Source of the DNA: Thiotrichaceae bacterium
GTDB taxonomy: Bacteria > Pseudomonadota > Gammaproteobacteria > Beggiatoales > Beggiatoaceae
Length of the DNA: 39,659 bases
Assembly (NCBI GenBank): GCA_026991885.1
Contig: JALXAQ010000219.1
Span: 1 to 39,659, forward strand
Direction: 5' to 3'
Below are positions 15,910 to 24,532 of the stretch, in pieces. Each line of letters opens with the position of its first letter. Position 1 is the first letter of the stretch. The position numbers and the translations under genes are program-made. The notes under the pieces are model-generated. The model made no database searches and was not told the DNA's origin. It worked only from the letters and a program-made list of their open reading frames with translations.

Positions 15910-16080
15910 TCCTACTGAAATGCTATAGCCGTTCAAAAAGGGTCTAGTAAAAAAAATCAATAAGTGATAATATTTCGTCAAAAATATAATCTATACGCAT
16001 GAGCAGCTATAAATAGCTTATACAAATTTATATTTATTTATTTATAAAATAAATTTATTAGATAAATCGTAGGTAAATTA
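15910..16080. promoter_or_regulatory. AT-rich leader of the actin-like gene, possible centromere site
   Basis: This stretch is very AT-rich. It contains a perfect TATAAT at 15985-15990 without a good -35 box, a palindrome AGCTAT-AA-ATAGCT (16005-16018), and a run of TTTAT/TTTATT words just before the gene. In ParM-type systems the centromere parC often lies directly upstream of parM, but no clear iterated repeat of constant length is seen here. Confidence 0.3.
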
Positions 16081-17385
16081 ATGCAATTATTACCCAACCA
16101 AAGGCAACAAATAAAACAATATGTAGGTTTTCCACTTGGTTTTGATCAAGGCTCATCTTACACCGCCCTTGCGTATGCAGAATTAGAAGAGAATACTGGT
16201 GTTTTAACCGTAAAAGTTATTAATAAGCCCTCTTACATTGGTTATGGAGTGAGCTCTGTTGAAACCCTTTTGGGGGAAGAGGCTACTGAGGATTCTGAAA
16301 TCACGGTTTTTCCTGATGATGAACGAGAAATGAGCTTCACAGTTGGTCGTGAATCGTTTTCCAATGAAAATACTACAGGTATTGAGCGCATCACTCGCAT
16401 TCGGGCGGCTATGTTCCAACATTTTGCCGCTCATTTAGCTGACTTTAGCGGACAAGAAGTTTCTATCACACAAAGTTTGCCAACCAATTTGTATTATCAA
16501 CGGAGTACCAAGGACGGCATTAGGAGCAGGAACAAATCATTAATAAATGCCGCACAACATGCTATTATGGCAAATACAAGGATTGTGGTGACGGCAGAAG
16601 ATAGTGAAATTCGTGAAATCACACCTGCCAAAATAAAAAACTCAGAAGGCTTTGGGGCGAATGACGCTGGCAAAACCCAAATATTTGGAGTGACAACTAT
16701 TTCAGAAGCGACGGCTCACGTTTGGAATCGCATTTTGTGGGATTCAGGATTTGACGGTGATATTGTCGGCAAAAATGTTTTAATGCCAAAAACGGATTAT
16801 TTAGTTTTAGACATTGGTGGAAACACAACTGATTATAGTATATTTAGACTATCTAAGGGTGATATTCAATATGACTTAGATCACACAGATGCTGAAGATC
16901 AACATGGACTTTTTTTGATACGAAAGCACTTACGGGCTATGCTTGCGGCAGCTTGCAATGAAAACGAACAGTTGAAAAATATTCAACTGTCAGATTCTCA
17001 AATTGAATTTGTTCTTGAGAATGGATTCACCATCATTCAAGGATACAAAATAGATTGCACCCAGTTTATCAAACGCGCCTATGATCTAACGGCGCGAGAC
17101 ATTTATACCTTTGTACGTAGCAGATGTCCAAATTCTGTCGGAGGTATTTTATGCGCTGGCGGCGGCAGTCTAGCGTTGAAAGATTATATTGAAGGAGAAC
17201 ATCCTAATGTAACTCCCCCTTGGTTCAACAGCATTGACTTTTTGGAGAAACCGGAAGTCTCAACAGCGATAGGATGTTGGAAACATTCTGCATTCAGGGC
17301 GTTAAGCATGGTACGAAAATATGTCAATTTGCCCTCACTGAGCTTAATTGATTTGTATCGAGTCTTGCAGGACAACGAGAATTAA
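16081..17385 (+). CDS. ParM-like actin-family ATPase
   Basis: This 434-residue protein carries the actin/Hsp70 nucleotide fold: phosphate-1 GFDQGSSYTALAY (20-32), phosphate-2 LVLDIGGNTTD (241-251) and the adenosine motif GGILCAGGGS (364-373). Length and motif spacing fit plasmid segregation actins (ParM/StbA, Alp), which polymerise to push DNA copies apart, rather than MreB or FtsA. It has no membrane helix. A small gene with a ParR-like layout follows 54 bases later, with a palindromic repeat between them. It is divergent from rplE, so the pair sits on what looks like chromosome. It may segregate a chromosome region, be a relic of an integrated plasmid, or serve another cytoskeletal role. 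Confidence 0.78.
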   Translation: MQLLPNQRQQIKQYVGFPLGFDQGSSYTALAYAELEENTGVLTVKVINKPSYIGYGVSSVETLLGEEATEDSEITVFPDDEREMSFTVGRESFSNENTTGIERITRIRAAMFQHFAAHLADFSGQEVSITQSLPTNLYYQRSTKDGIRSRNKSLINAAQHAIMANTRIVVTAEDSEIREITPAKIKNSEGFGANDAGKTQIFGVTTISEATAHVWNRILWDSGFDGDIVGKNVLMPKTDYLVLDIGGNTTDYSIFRLSKGDIQYDLDHTDAEDQHGLFLIRKHLRAMLAAACNENEQLKNIQLSDSQIEFVLENGFTIIQGYKIDCTQFIKRAYDLTARDIYTFVRSRCPNSVGGILCAGGGSLALKDYIEGEHPNVTPPWFNSIDFLEKPEVSTAIGCWKHSAFRALSMVRKYVNLPSLSLIDLYRVLQDNEN

Positions 17386-17398
17386 TATTTTACTAGGA

Positions 17399-17418
17399 GT
17401 CCAAGATTTATCTTGGAC
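17399..17418. repeat. GTCCAAGATTTATCTTGGAC palindrome
   Basis: A variant of the copies at 9340 and 15890, in inverted orientation (preceded by TAGGA). It lies between the actin-like gene and its partner and ends 21 bases before the partner's ATG, ahead of its ribosome binding site. Confidence 0.7.
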
Positions 17419-17439
17419 ACCTATTTTAGGTGCGTAAAA

Positions 17440-17940
17440 ATGTCTCCCCAAAAAAAACGGAAAGAACAGAAAGATTCTGCGAGCCCTGAAGAAAAAAAGC
17501 GACGTTCAAGACGTTCATATTTGCAATTGAAGGTCAATCTCAGTGAAACGACGCCTACTGGTGCAGTGATATTAGAGGCTTTACTGTCTGATGATCCGAA
17601 TTTCTTCAAACGATATGGCCTTGGTCCTAAAGTGACTAGAGCGAATAAGCTATTATGGTTGGCCTACCTGGGCATAACGCAAGGCCACGCACCGGGTAGC
17701 GAATCTGTGACGGTGGTATCATCTCCCAATGAGGTTGCCCCTCCAATAGAGACGGCATCGATCCAAGAAACTGTGACGGACTATTCACCCAAAGAGACAG
17801 TTCCTCCAAAGGCGCCGCCATCAGAAGTGCCTAATTTTGAATTAGAAAAAGTGGAACTTAAAATGACTAAGGCTAATGAAAATGAACTGGAAGAAGATGC
17901 TTTGGATGAGGGGGCTTTAATGGCGGGGTTAATTGATTAA
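17440..17940 (+). CDS. Small basic/acidic protein, ParR/StbB-like adaptor candidate
   Basis: No family can be named with certainty. The 166 residues fall into three parts. The first is a very basic N-terminus rich in Lys/Arg (about 1-28). The second is a compact middle (about 29-85) that begins with a SYLQLKVNLSE strand followed by helices, as in ribbon-helix-helix DNA-binding proteins. The third is a Pro/Glu-rich linker ending in an acidic C-terminus (ELEEDALDEGALMAGL). This layout fits an adaptor that binds DNA with one end and the filament with the other, as ParR does for ParM. The ATG at 17440 has TTAGGTG before it; a TTG at 17413 lies inside the palindrome and is rejected. Confidence 0.65.
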   Translation: MSPQKKRKEQKDSASPEEKKRRSRRSYLQLKVNLSETTPTGAVILEALLSDDPNFFKRYGLGPKVTRANKLLWLAYLGITQGHAPGSESVTVVSSPNEVAPPIETASIQETVTDYSPKETVPPKAPPSEVPNFELEKVELKMTKANENELEEDALDEGALMAGLID

Positions 17941-17973
17941 AGCTTTAAGATATAGTTCATAACAAATATATAT

Positions 17974-18023
17974 TAGACTTGTCCCTTATTTAGGAGTCCC
18001 CCTTTTATTTAGGGACAAGTCTA
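17974..18023. repeat. 13-bp inverted repeat
   Basis: TAGACTTGTCCCT (17974-17986) and its exact complement (18011-18023) surround a 24-base loop. It lies between the ParR-like gene and the next gene. It could be an end or binding site of the partition cassette or a weak terminator; no T-run follows. Confidence 0.6.
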
Positions 18024-18045
18024 TACTAAATAGATAGTAATTACA

Positions 18046-19257
18046 ATGAATAGCTACGATGTAAAAGCTTTTATTAATGAAGGCGAGAACTCCCATGTTG
18101 AGTTCAAATCAGAAGCGGTTTCCAATGAAGAATTAGCAATAGTAATGATTGCGTTCCTTAATGGACAAGGAGGAGTTATCTTGCTGGGAGTGGAAGATGA
18201 TGGGACAATAACCGGCATAGAGGGTTCATTAGATAAAAAAATGAACGCAATTAATCAAATAGCTCATAATCGCGTGAAACCGGCGATTATTCCTGTTTTG
18301 GATAGTTTTATTATTGAAAATAAGGCAATTATCAGCATAACAGTAGAAACAGGTATTCAGAAACCCTATTATTTAACTAAAAATGAAAAAACACTATTTT
18401 ATATCCGTGTTGGCACAACTTGCCGTTTAGCCTCTCCAGAACAGATAGCTGTTTTATATGCCAATCACCCGTCTGTCCATTATGACATCTCCCCCGTTCC
18501 AACCCTACTTCTCAAGTATTTGGATGAACGAAGAATTCGCCATTATTTTATAGACCTCAAAAAACTGACAGAAAAATACTATAAAGACAAACAAAACACC
18601 CTTTGTTTAAATACGAGACTGGCTATCAAATTAACTGATAGTCTGGTGGCAACATTGGCGGGGGGATTATTATTCGGGCGGGAACCCTCGCATTTTATTC
18701 CTTCGGCTGGCATACGGTGTGCTGCTTTTGAGGGAGAAAATAAAGATTATCTCGTGTTGGACAAAAAATTTATTGATGTGCCGATTCTCCCGTATGAACA
18801 TAATGGCGTTATTATTGAAGACGGAATGATTGAGCAAGCCATTCAATTTGTTGAGACGAATACTAAAAAAACCTCTATTATGCAAGGGATAAAGCGTATT
18901 GATCAATCGGAGTATCCGCTGGAAACCTTACGCGAAGTGATTACTAACGCTCTGATACATCGGGATTATTCACTTTATGGCGGACAAATTAAATTATTGA
19001 TATTTTCTGATAGATTGGAAATGAGATCACCCGGGAAATTGCCTAATACCTTGACAATTGACATGATAAAAGAAGGAGCGAGTTATACCCGTAATCCGGT
19101 CTTAATGAAGTTTGCCGAAAACTATGGTTATGTAGAACATTTAGGTATGGGAATACCCGAAAAAATCATTAAACCGATACTCAAGTTGGGATATCCAGAA
19201 CCTGAGTTTATTGATAATGGCTATGAATTTATCGTGATTTTGAGAAAAAAATTATAG
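18046..19257 (+). CDS. AlbA_2 (Schlafen-type) domain protein with C-terminal GHKL-like ATPase region
   Basis: A 403-residue member of a widespread family of putative transcriptional regulators. Residues about 14-110 form the AlbA_2 nucleic-acid-binding domain (HVEFKSE, FLNGQGGVILLGVEDDGTITG, YIRVGTT). Residues about 285-400 resemble the HATPase_c_4 region, with LREVITNALIHRDYSLYGG, LEMRSPGKLPNTLT and HLGMGIPEKI. The LREVITNALIHRDY box is the N-box of that fold. The ATG follows the 13-bp inverted repeat. Its role is unknown; such genes often accompany mobile or defence loci. The 90 bases after it hold no clear gene, only a short AT-rich tail (possible MENTAEIFLAKKRVIKMDN). Confidence 0.8.
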   Translation: MNSYDVKAFINEGENSHVEFKSEAVSNEELAIVMIAFLNGQGGVILLGVEDDGTITGIEGSLDKKMNAINQIAHNRVKPAIIPVLDSFIIENKAIISITVETGIQKPYYLTKNEKTLFYIRVGTTCRLASPEQIAVLYANHPSVHYDISPVPTLLLKYLDERRIRHYFIDLKKLTEKYYKDKQNTLCLNTRLAIKLTDSLVATLAGGLLFGREPSHFIPSAGIRCAAFEGENKDYLVLDKKFIDVPILPYEHNGVIIEDGMIEQAIQFVETNTKKTSIMQGIKRIDQSEYPLETLREVITNALIHRDYSLYGGQIKLLIFSDRLEMRSPGKLPNTLTIDMIKEGASYTRNPVLMKFAENYGYVEHLGMGIPEKIIKPILKLGYPEPEFIDNGYEFIVILRKKL

Positions 19258-19408
19258 CGACGTCATTAATTAATAAATCTCCAAAAGAACAAATGGAAAA
19301 CACGGCAGAAATTTTCCTTGCGAAAAAACGAGTTATTAAAATGGATAATTGAGCGGATTTATCAGTTTTCAACAAACCATTGTCAAGTTACGTGATAAAG
19401 GAATATTA

Positions 19409-19711
19409 ATGATAGAAAGAATTAGAAAAATTGTTTTAGCAACTGTCCATCAAATGGGAGAGAGTGATGATAAAGAATCACTGCAAAACCCTACACTCGA
19501 CACAAAATTATTTTGCAAAAATGGTGGTTTGGATAGTATGGGAGTGATATTTTTAGTCACTGAATTGGAGGAACGTATTGGTGAAGAATTTAGTATAAAT
19601 TTAACTTTGGCCGATGAACGGGCAATGAGTCAGCGTACATCTCCTTTCCGCACAGTCGCAAGTTTGGTTAAATACATTGATATGTTACTCAAGGAGAACC
19701 AAGAAACATAA
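19409..19711 (+). CDS. Acyl carrier protein
   Basis: A 100-residue carrier protein. Ser43 in GGLDSMG is the site for the 4'-phosphopantetheine arm, followed by helix II VIFLVTELEERIGEEFSI. It is longer than the house-keeping AcpP (78) because of an extra loop around residues 18-30 and 66-78. The ATG at 19409 has AAAGGA seven bases before it; an upstream extension to 19349 is rejected. Its stop overlaps the next start (TAATG), as does the following pair, so the three genes are translationally coupled. It probably carries a short acyl group loaded by the ligase two genes downstream. Confidence 0.85.
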   Translation: MIERIRKIVLATVHQMGESDDKESLQNPTLDTKLFCKNGGLDSMGVIFLVTELEERIGEEFSINLTLADERAMSQRTSPFRTVASLVKYIDMLLKENQET

Positions 19712-20412
19712 TGTCTCGAATCTTCATTATCACTGGCACAAGCAAAGGTATTGGAAAACAACTAGCCATGCACTATCTATCATTAGGCGATGTTGTTGTC
19801 GGCTGTAGTCGTGGTAAATCAAATATTGAACATGACTGTTATACGCATTATCACTTAGATGTCAGCGATGAAACAGCAGTGATTGATATGGTGCGATCAA
19901 CTAAAAAACAGTACAATCGCATTGATGTGCTGCTCAATAATGCTGGTATTGCTGCTATGAACCATACCGTCACCACTCCTGTCAAAACAGTTCAGACAGT
20001 ATTTAACACTAACTTCTTTGGAAGTTTCTTATTTTCCAGAGAAGTAGCCAAAGTTATGCTAAAACAAAAGCATGGTCGTATTATAAACTCTTCGACAGTA
20101 GCAGTGCCTCTGTGTCTTGAAGGAGAAGCAGTGTACGCAGCGAGTAAATCAGCAATTGAAAGCTTTACGAAAGTATTGGCCTATGAATTAGGCTCGTTTG
20201 GGATAACTGTCAATGCTGTCGGTCCCACACCAATACCTACCGATTTGGTGAAAAACATACCTCAATACAAAATTGAAGCTTTGATTGAACAGCAAGCTAT
20301 TCGGCGTTTTGGTAAATTTGAAGATATCTTAAATGTGATAGATTTTTTTATTGATGATAAAAGTAGTTTTATTACAGGTCAAATTATTTACTTGGGAGGC
20401 ATAACAGGATAA
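19711..20412 (+). CDS. Short-chain dehydrogenase/reductase, FabG-like
   Basis: A 233-residue NAD(P)-dependent oxidoreductase. It shows TGTSKGIGK (8-16), LLNNAGI (74-80), S127/S128, and the catalytic Y142-x3-K146 in YAASK. The GPTPIPTDL substrate loop and the SSFITGQIIYLGGITG tail fit the FabG branch. Coupled to an ACP and an AMP ligase, it most likely reduces a 3-ketoacyl group bound to that carrier or makes a hydroxyacyl unit. A sugar reductase role is the main alternative. Confidence 0.85.
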   Translation: MSRIFIITGTSKGIGKQLAMHYLSLGDVVVGCSRGKSNIEHDCYTHYHLDVSDETAVIDMVRSTKKQYNRIDVLLNNAGIAAMNHTVTTPVKTVQTVFNTNFFGSFLFSREVAKVMLKQKHGRIINSSTVAVPLCLEGEAVYAASKSAIESFTKVLAYELGSFGITVNAVGPTPIPTDLVKNIPQYKIEALIEQQAIRRFGKFEDILNVIDFFIDDKSSFITGQIIYLGGITG

Positions 20413-21755
20413 TGCATTGGTTTTTGAATAAGCTCAATATCTACGGCGAGAACATAGCACTAGCTGATCAAAATAGCTTCTACACTTATAAAGATTTAGT
20501 GCAGCAAGCAGAGGGGTACTATTTAGATATAGCTAAGTTTATTAAGCCAACTCAAGTGGTTGCAATATTATCAGACTACTCCTATTACAGTATCGCGCTA
20601 TTTTTGGCTTTAATGCGTCATCAATGCGTTTTAGTACCTATTGTTAGCCGTGTGGAAGAGGAAATTCGTGAACGTTTGAATGAATCTTATGCTGACTGGG
20701 TACTTAGACTTGATAAAGGAGGTCGTTTAACGTCCGAGAACCTGTCATTAAACTCACAGCCTGACAACATTATTACTCAACTGCAACATAAGCAGCATGC
20801 AGGATTAATATTGTTCAGTAGTGGTAGTACTGGCAAACCAAAGGCTATGGTTCATGATTTGGATAATTTAATAGAAATTTATCGTGGACGTAAACCTAAA
20901 AAACTATCAATTATAATATTTTTGATGCTTGATCACATCGGTGGTTTAAATACTTTACTGAATTCGTTGGCTATGGGAGCAAAAATTGTTATTCCCAAAT
21001 CAAGAGAACCTGATAAAGTTAGCCAACTTATTGAGCAGCATCAGGTTAATATCCTGCCCGTTTCTCCTACCTTTCTCAATTTGATGTTAATGAGCCAAAC
21101 TCATGAACGTTACAATCTAAAGTCACTTAAGATGATTACCTATGGTACTGAAGCAATGCCAGCCAGCCTGTTACAAAGGTTGAAGACCATTTTTCCTAAA
21201 GTACGTTTTCTGCAAACCTTTGGTACAAGTGAGACAGGCATTGTCCGGACTAAAAGCCGTTCCTCTGCTAGTTTGGATATAAAATTAGATGATCCCAATC
21301 AAGAATATAAAATTGTGAAGGGTGAACTCTGGCTACGCAGCAAAACCCAAGTTTTAGGTTATTTGAACGCACCAATGGATAGTTTCACTGATGGTTGGTT
21401 TAAAACGGGTGATTTGGTGGAAGAAATGGGGGATGGCTATTTAAAAATCATTGGACGAAATAAAGAAGTTATAAATGTTGGTGGTGAAAAAGTTATGCCT
21501 GCGGAAGTAGAATCAATTTTACTTGAGATGGATGAAATTGAAGATTGCATAGTTTATGGTGAAAAAAATATTATCGCAGGACAAACCGTGGTTGCTGATG
21601 TAGTACTCAAAAATGGCGTTGATTTCAAGACTATTAAGTGGACTATTCGTAAATACTGTCAGAAAAAAATTGAGAATTATAAAATTCCTACCAAAATAAT
21701 TGTTACACAAAAAACCAATTTTAGTGAAAGGTTTAAAAAGTTGAGGCTAAAATGA
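20412..21755 (+). CDS. AMP-dependent acyl ligase (ANL superfamily)
   Basis: A 447-residue adenylate-forming enzyme that would activate a carboxylic acid and load it on CoA or, in this context, on the ACP. Motifs are the P-loop FSSGSTGKPKA (135-145), TFGTSETG (269-276), KTGD (331-334), and GGEKVMPAEVE (357-367). The usual C-terminal catalytic lysine would fall in the SERFKKLRLK tail (438-447), but the PRTxSGK form is not kept. It is shorter than acyl-CoA synthetases of about 550 residues. Its start overlaps the SDR stop (TAATG) and its end overlaps the GNAT start (ATGA). The substrate acid cannot be read. Confidence 0.85.
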   Translation: MHWFLNKLNIYGENIALADQNSFYTYKDLVQQAEGYYLDIAKFIKPTQVVAILSDYSYYSIALFLALMRHQCVLVPIVSRVEEEIRERLNESYADWVLRLDKGGRLTSENLSLNSQPDNIITQLQHKQHAGLILFSSGSTGKPKAMVHDLDNLIEIYRGRKPKKLSIIIFLMLDHIGGLNTLLNSLAMGAKIVIPKSREPDKVSQLIEQHQVNILPVSPTFLNLMLMSQTHERYNLKSLKMITYGTEAMPASLLQRLKTIFPKVRFLQTFGTSETGIVRTKSRSSASLDIKLDDPNQEYKIVKGELWLRSKTQVLGYLNAPMDSFTDGWFKTGDLVEEMGDGYLKIIGRNKEVINVGGEKVMPAEVESILLEMDEIEDCIVYGEKNIIAGQTVVADVVLKNGVDFKTIKWTIRKYCQKKIENYKIPTKIIVTQKTNFSERFKKLRLK

Positions 21756-22279
21756 AGAAAATTGATTTAATATCAAAACATACAAAACTTCGTTTAGTTG
21801 GGGTAGAGGATGCTGAATTTATCAGAAATTTACGAACTCACCCCTCGTTGAAAAGATACATTTCTGAAACGCCGTCATCTTTAGATGTTCAAATTAACTG
21901 GATAAAAAATTATAAAAAACGTGAAAGTTATGGAGTTGAATTTTACTTTATAATTGAAAATTTCACGGGGGAAAAATTTGGCACTCTTAGGCTCTACAAT
22001 ATCCTAAATAATCAATTTACGTGGGGAAGTTGGCTTATAAAGCCTAATTCTCCAATTTATACTTCTATTGAGTCAATGTTGTTAATCTATATTTTTGCTT
22101 TTGAGCACATGGTTCTTGAAAAAGCCAATATTGATGTTAAAAAGGAAAATAAGGAGGTTGTGTTAGCACATAAGAAATTTGGTGCTTTAATGGTTGGTGA
22201 AAATGAAGAAGATGTTTTTTTTGAGCTAACAAAAGAGCGTTTTTTTTTAATTAAAAAAAAATACCATCAATACTGTTAA
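21752..22279 (+). CDS. GNAT-family acyltransferase
   Basis: A 175-residue protein with the RimJ/RimL-type GNAT layout: KLRLVGVEDAEFIRNLRT at the start, a GTLRLYN strand, and a late VVLAHKKFGALMVGE helix-strand that is typical of PseH-like sugar N-acetyltransferases. It overlaps the ligase by four bases. It is therefore a good candidate to move the ACP- or CoA-bound acyl group onto the amino group of a sugar nucleotide, perhaps the one made by the FdtA/FdtB-like pair nearby. The A-tract TTTTTTTAATTAAAAAAAAAT near its end could be prone to slippage. Confidence 0.72.
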   Translation: MKKIDLISKHTKLRLVGVEDAEFIRNLRTHPSLKRYISETPSSLDVQINWIKNYKKRESYGVEFYFIIENFTGEKFGTLRLYNILNNQFTWGSWLIKPNSPIYTSIESMLLIYIFAFEHMVLEKANIDVKKENKEVVLAHKKFGALMVGENEEDVFFELTKERFFLIKKKYHQYC

Positions 22280-22293
22280 TAGAGTTATAACTT

Positions 22294-23004
22294 ATGCGGA
22301 AAACTGAACAAACAAGGCTTGATAATATATCCAAAGACAGTTGGTATGCAAAAGGTGCCAATTTAGCAACTATCTTATATTCAGCAGAGATATTCAAACG
22401 ACATTGGCAAAGTCCTAGTTGCTTAGAAATGGGCGCTGCTGAAGGCATAATGACTGAAAATTTATCTCGGGCTTTTGAAGACTTAACTATTGTTGAAGGC
22501 GCAAAGCAATTTTGTATTGACTTGGAAAAACGTTTTCCAAAGGCTCAAATCGTTAACAAGTTATTTGAAGATTTTGCCCCTGAGAAAAAGTTTAATACGA
22601 TTGTTTTGGGACATGTATTAGAACACGTTGAAAAACCTGTTGAAATACTCAATCAAGCTAAAACATGGTTAGCACCCGAAGGCGTGATATGTGCGGCAGT
22701 ACCCAATGCCAGAAGTTTGCACCGTCAAGCTGCCGTCATTATGGGACTTCTTGAGAGTGAATATTCATTGAATGAAGCCGATCTTCATCATGGACACCGC
22801 CGAGTATATAGCCCTGAAACATTTCGTGCCGATTTTATTTCAGCCGGATTAAAAATACAACACTTTGGTGGTTACTGGTTGAAGCCGCTTTCCAATCCCC
22901 AGATAGAACAGTATTGGAACGAAAATATGTTGAATAGTTTTATGCAATTGGGTGAGCGTTATCCTGATATAGCAGGTGAAATCTATATAATCGCATCCCT
23001 GTGA
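22294..23004 (+). CDS. Class I SAM-dependent methyltransferase
   Basis: A 236-residue enzyme of the Methyltransf_23-like group. Motif I is LEMGAAEGIMT (44-54), the acidic ribose-binding residue lies in TIVEGAK, and VLGHVLEHVEKPVEIL is the post-I/II region. GHRRVYSPETF resembles substrate-side loops of glycan methyltransferases. Genes on both sides make or modify sugars, so an O- or N-methyl transfer to a sugar is likely but not proven. Confidence 0.8.
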   Translation: MRKTEQTRLDNISKDSWYAKGANLATILYSAEIFKRHWQSPSCLEMGAAEGIMTENLSRAFEDLTIVEGAKQFCIDLEKRFPKAQIVNKLFEDFAPEKKFNTIVLGHVLEHVEKPVEILNQAKTWLAPEGVICAAVPNARSLHRQAAVIMGLLESEYSLNEADLHHGHRRVYSPETFRADFISAGLKIQHFGGYWLKPLSNPQIEQYWNENMLNSFMQLGERYPDIAGEIYIIASL

Positions 23005-23014
23005 GTAACATAAT

Positions 23015-23422
23015 ATGAGCATAGCCGATTGCAAATTGATTGATTTACCAAAAATAAATGATCCCCGTGGTAACTTGACATTTCTTGAAAGTGAACGGCA
23101 TCTTCCATTTGAGTTTAAAAGAATTTTTTATCTCTATGACGTGCCGGGGGGAGCCGTTCGTGCTGGACATGCCTTAAAAACCTGTTGTCAATTTATTATT
23201 GCCGTGTCTGGCAGTTTTGATGTGGTTTTGGATGATGGAATTCAGAAACAACGTTATCATCTGAATCGTTCCTATAATGGTTTATATATTCCTCCGTTAA
23301 TATGGCGTGAAATTGATAATTTTTCTTCGGGTTCTGTCTGCATGGTATTAGCGTCAGAGTACTATAATGAATTAGGTTATTATCGTGAATATGAAGCATT
23401 TCTACAGGCTGTGATAAAATAA
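23015..23422 (+). CDS. dTDP-4-keto-6-deoxyglucose 3,4-ketoisomerase (FdtA/QdtA family)
   Basis: A 135-residue cupin that moves the keto group from C4 to C3 before amination, giving precursors of dTDP-Fuc3N or dTDP-Qui3N. Family segments are [41 protein letters not shown] and [17 protein letters not shown]. The active-site His pair is normally HAH; here residues 52-54 read HAL, so the second histidine is replaced by Leu54. This may lower activity or shift the product. It is followed six bases later by the matching aminotransferase. FdtA and QdtA differ in product stereochemistry and cannot be separated by eye. Confidence 0.85.
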   Translation: MSIADCKLIDLPKINDPRGNLTFLESERHLPFEFKRIFYLYDVPGGAVRAGHALKTCCQFIIAVSGSFDVVLDDGIQKQRYHLNRSYNGLYIPPLIWREIDNFSSGSVCMVLASEYYNELGYYREYEAFLQAVIK

Positions 23423-23427
23423 AAACG

Positions 23428-24522
23428 ATGAAGGTAGTTTTCCTTGATATCAAAGCCTCGTATAGTGAGCTTAAGAACGAACTGGACGCCGCCTATCAGC
23501 GCGTAGCAAACTCAGGCTGGTATATTCTAGGTGAGGAAGTTGAGGCGTTTGAAACAGAATTTGCAACCTATTGTGGAGCCAAGCATTGCATTGGCGTTGG
23601 CAATGGACTGGATGCGCTGCATTTAATTTTACGTGCTTATGGCATTGGCACCGGTGACGAAGTGATTGTGCCTGCCAATACCTATATTGCCACTTGGTTA
23701 GCCGTTTCTCATACGGGTGCAACACCAGTACCGGTTGAACCCAATGAACAAACATACAACATAGACGCAACAGTAATTGAAGCCGCTATTACCAAACAGA
23801 CTAAAGCCATCATGCCAGTACACCTTTATGGTCAACCTGCTGATATGGAGCCAATCCTTGAAATTGCCCGGCACTATAACCTAAAAGTCATTGAAGATGC
23901 CGCTCAAGCACATGGCGCAACTTACAAAGGCAAACGTACCGGTAGTTTAGGTGATGCCGCCGGTTTTAGTTTTTACCCCGGCAAAAATCTCGGCGCTTTA
24001 GGTGATGGTGGTGCCGTTGTGACAAATGATGACGCGCTAGCGGAAAAAGTGCGTGTATTGCGTAACTATGGTTCTAAGGTAAAATATCATAATGAAACGC
24101 AGGGATTTAATTCACGGCTTGATCCTTTGCAAGCCGCTTTTTTACGGGTCAAGTTGAAATATCTGGATACTTGGAATAAGCGTAGGCAAAAAATTGCCCA
24201 ACAGTATCAAGAGGGGTTGGCTGACACCCCCGGTATTATTTTACCTTTTGTACCTGAATGGGCAGAGCCAGTTTGGCACTTGTTTGTCATTCGTAGTCAA
24301 CGACGTGACGAACTCCAGCAGAAACTAGGGGATGCAAACATTAGCACGATGATTCATTACCCGATACCACCGCACCTACAGCCAGCTTACGCTAATATGA
24401 AAAAAGGAAATTTTCCTATTTCTGAGGCAATACATCGTGAAATACTCAGTCTGCCGATGTTTCCTCAACTTGCGCCGCCAGAAATTGAGCAAGTTATTTC
24501 TAGTGTCCTAAACGTATTTTGA
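23428..24522 (+). CDS. dTDP-3-keto-6-deoxyhexose aminotransferase (FdtB/QdtB-like, DegT family)
   Basis: A 364-residue PLP enzyme. Lys186 in [13 protein letters not shown] binds the cofactor, with [11 protein letters not shown] (155-165) and [15 protein letters not shown] (56-70) around it. These features match the FdtB/DesV/QdtB group that adds an amino group at C3. Coupled to the FdtA-like isomerase, it would complete a dTDP-3-amino-3,6-dideoxyhexose. The starting dTDP-4-keto-6-deoxyglucose needs RmlA and RmlB, which are not in this window. Confidence 0.87.
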   Translation: MKVVFLDIKASYSELKNELDAAYQRVANSGWYILGEEVEAFETEFATYCGAKHCIGVGNGLDALHLILRAYGIGTGDEVIVPANTYIATWLAVSHTGATPVPVEPNEQTYNIDATVIEAAITKQTKAIMPVHLYGQPADMEPILEIARHYNLKVIEDAAQAHGATYKGKRTGSLGDAAGFSFYPGKNLGALGDGGAVVTNDDALAEKVRVLRNYGSKVKYHNETQGFNSRLDPLQAAFLRVKLKYLDTWNKRRQKIAQQYQEGLADTPGIILPFVPEWAEPVWHLFVIRSQRRDELQQKLGDANISTMIHYPIPPHLQPAYANMKKGNFPISEAIHREILSLPMFPQLAPPEIEQVISSVLNVF

Positions 24523-24532
24523 TAATTATTTT

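Noticed and set aside
19282-19350. Small ORF MENTAEIFLAKKRVIKMDN
   Set aside because: It is very short, has no ribosome binding site, and has no recognisable family.
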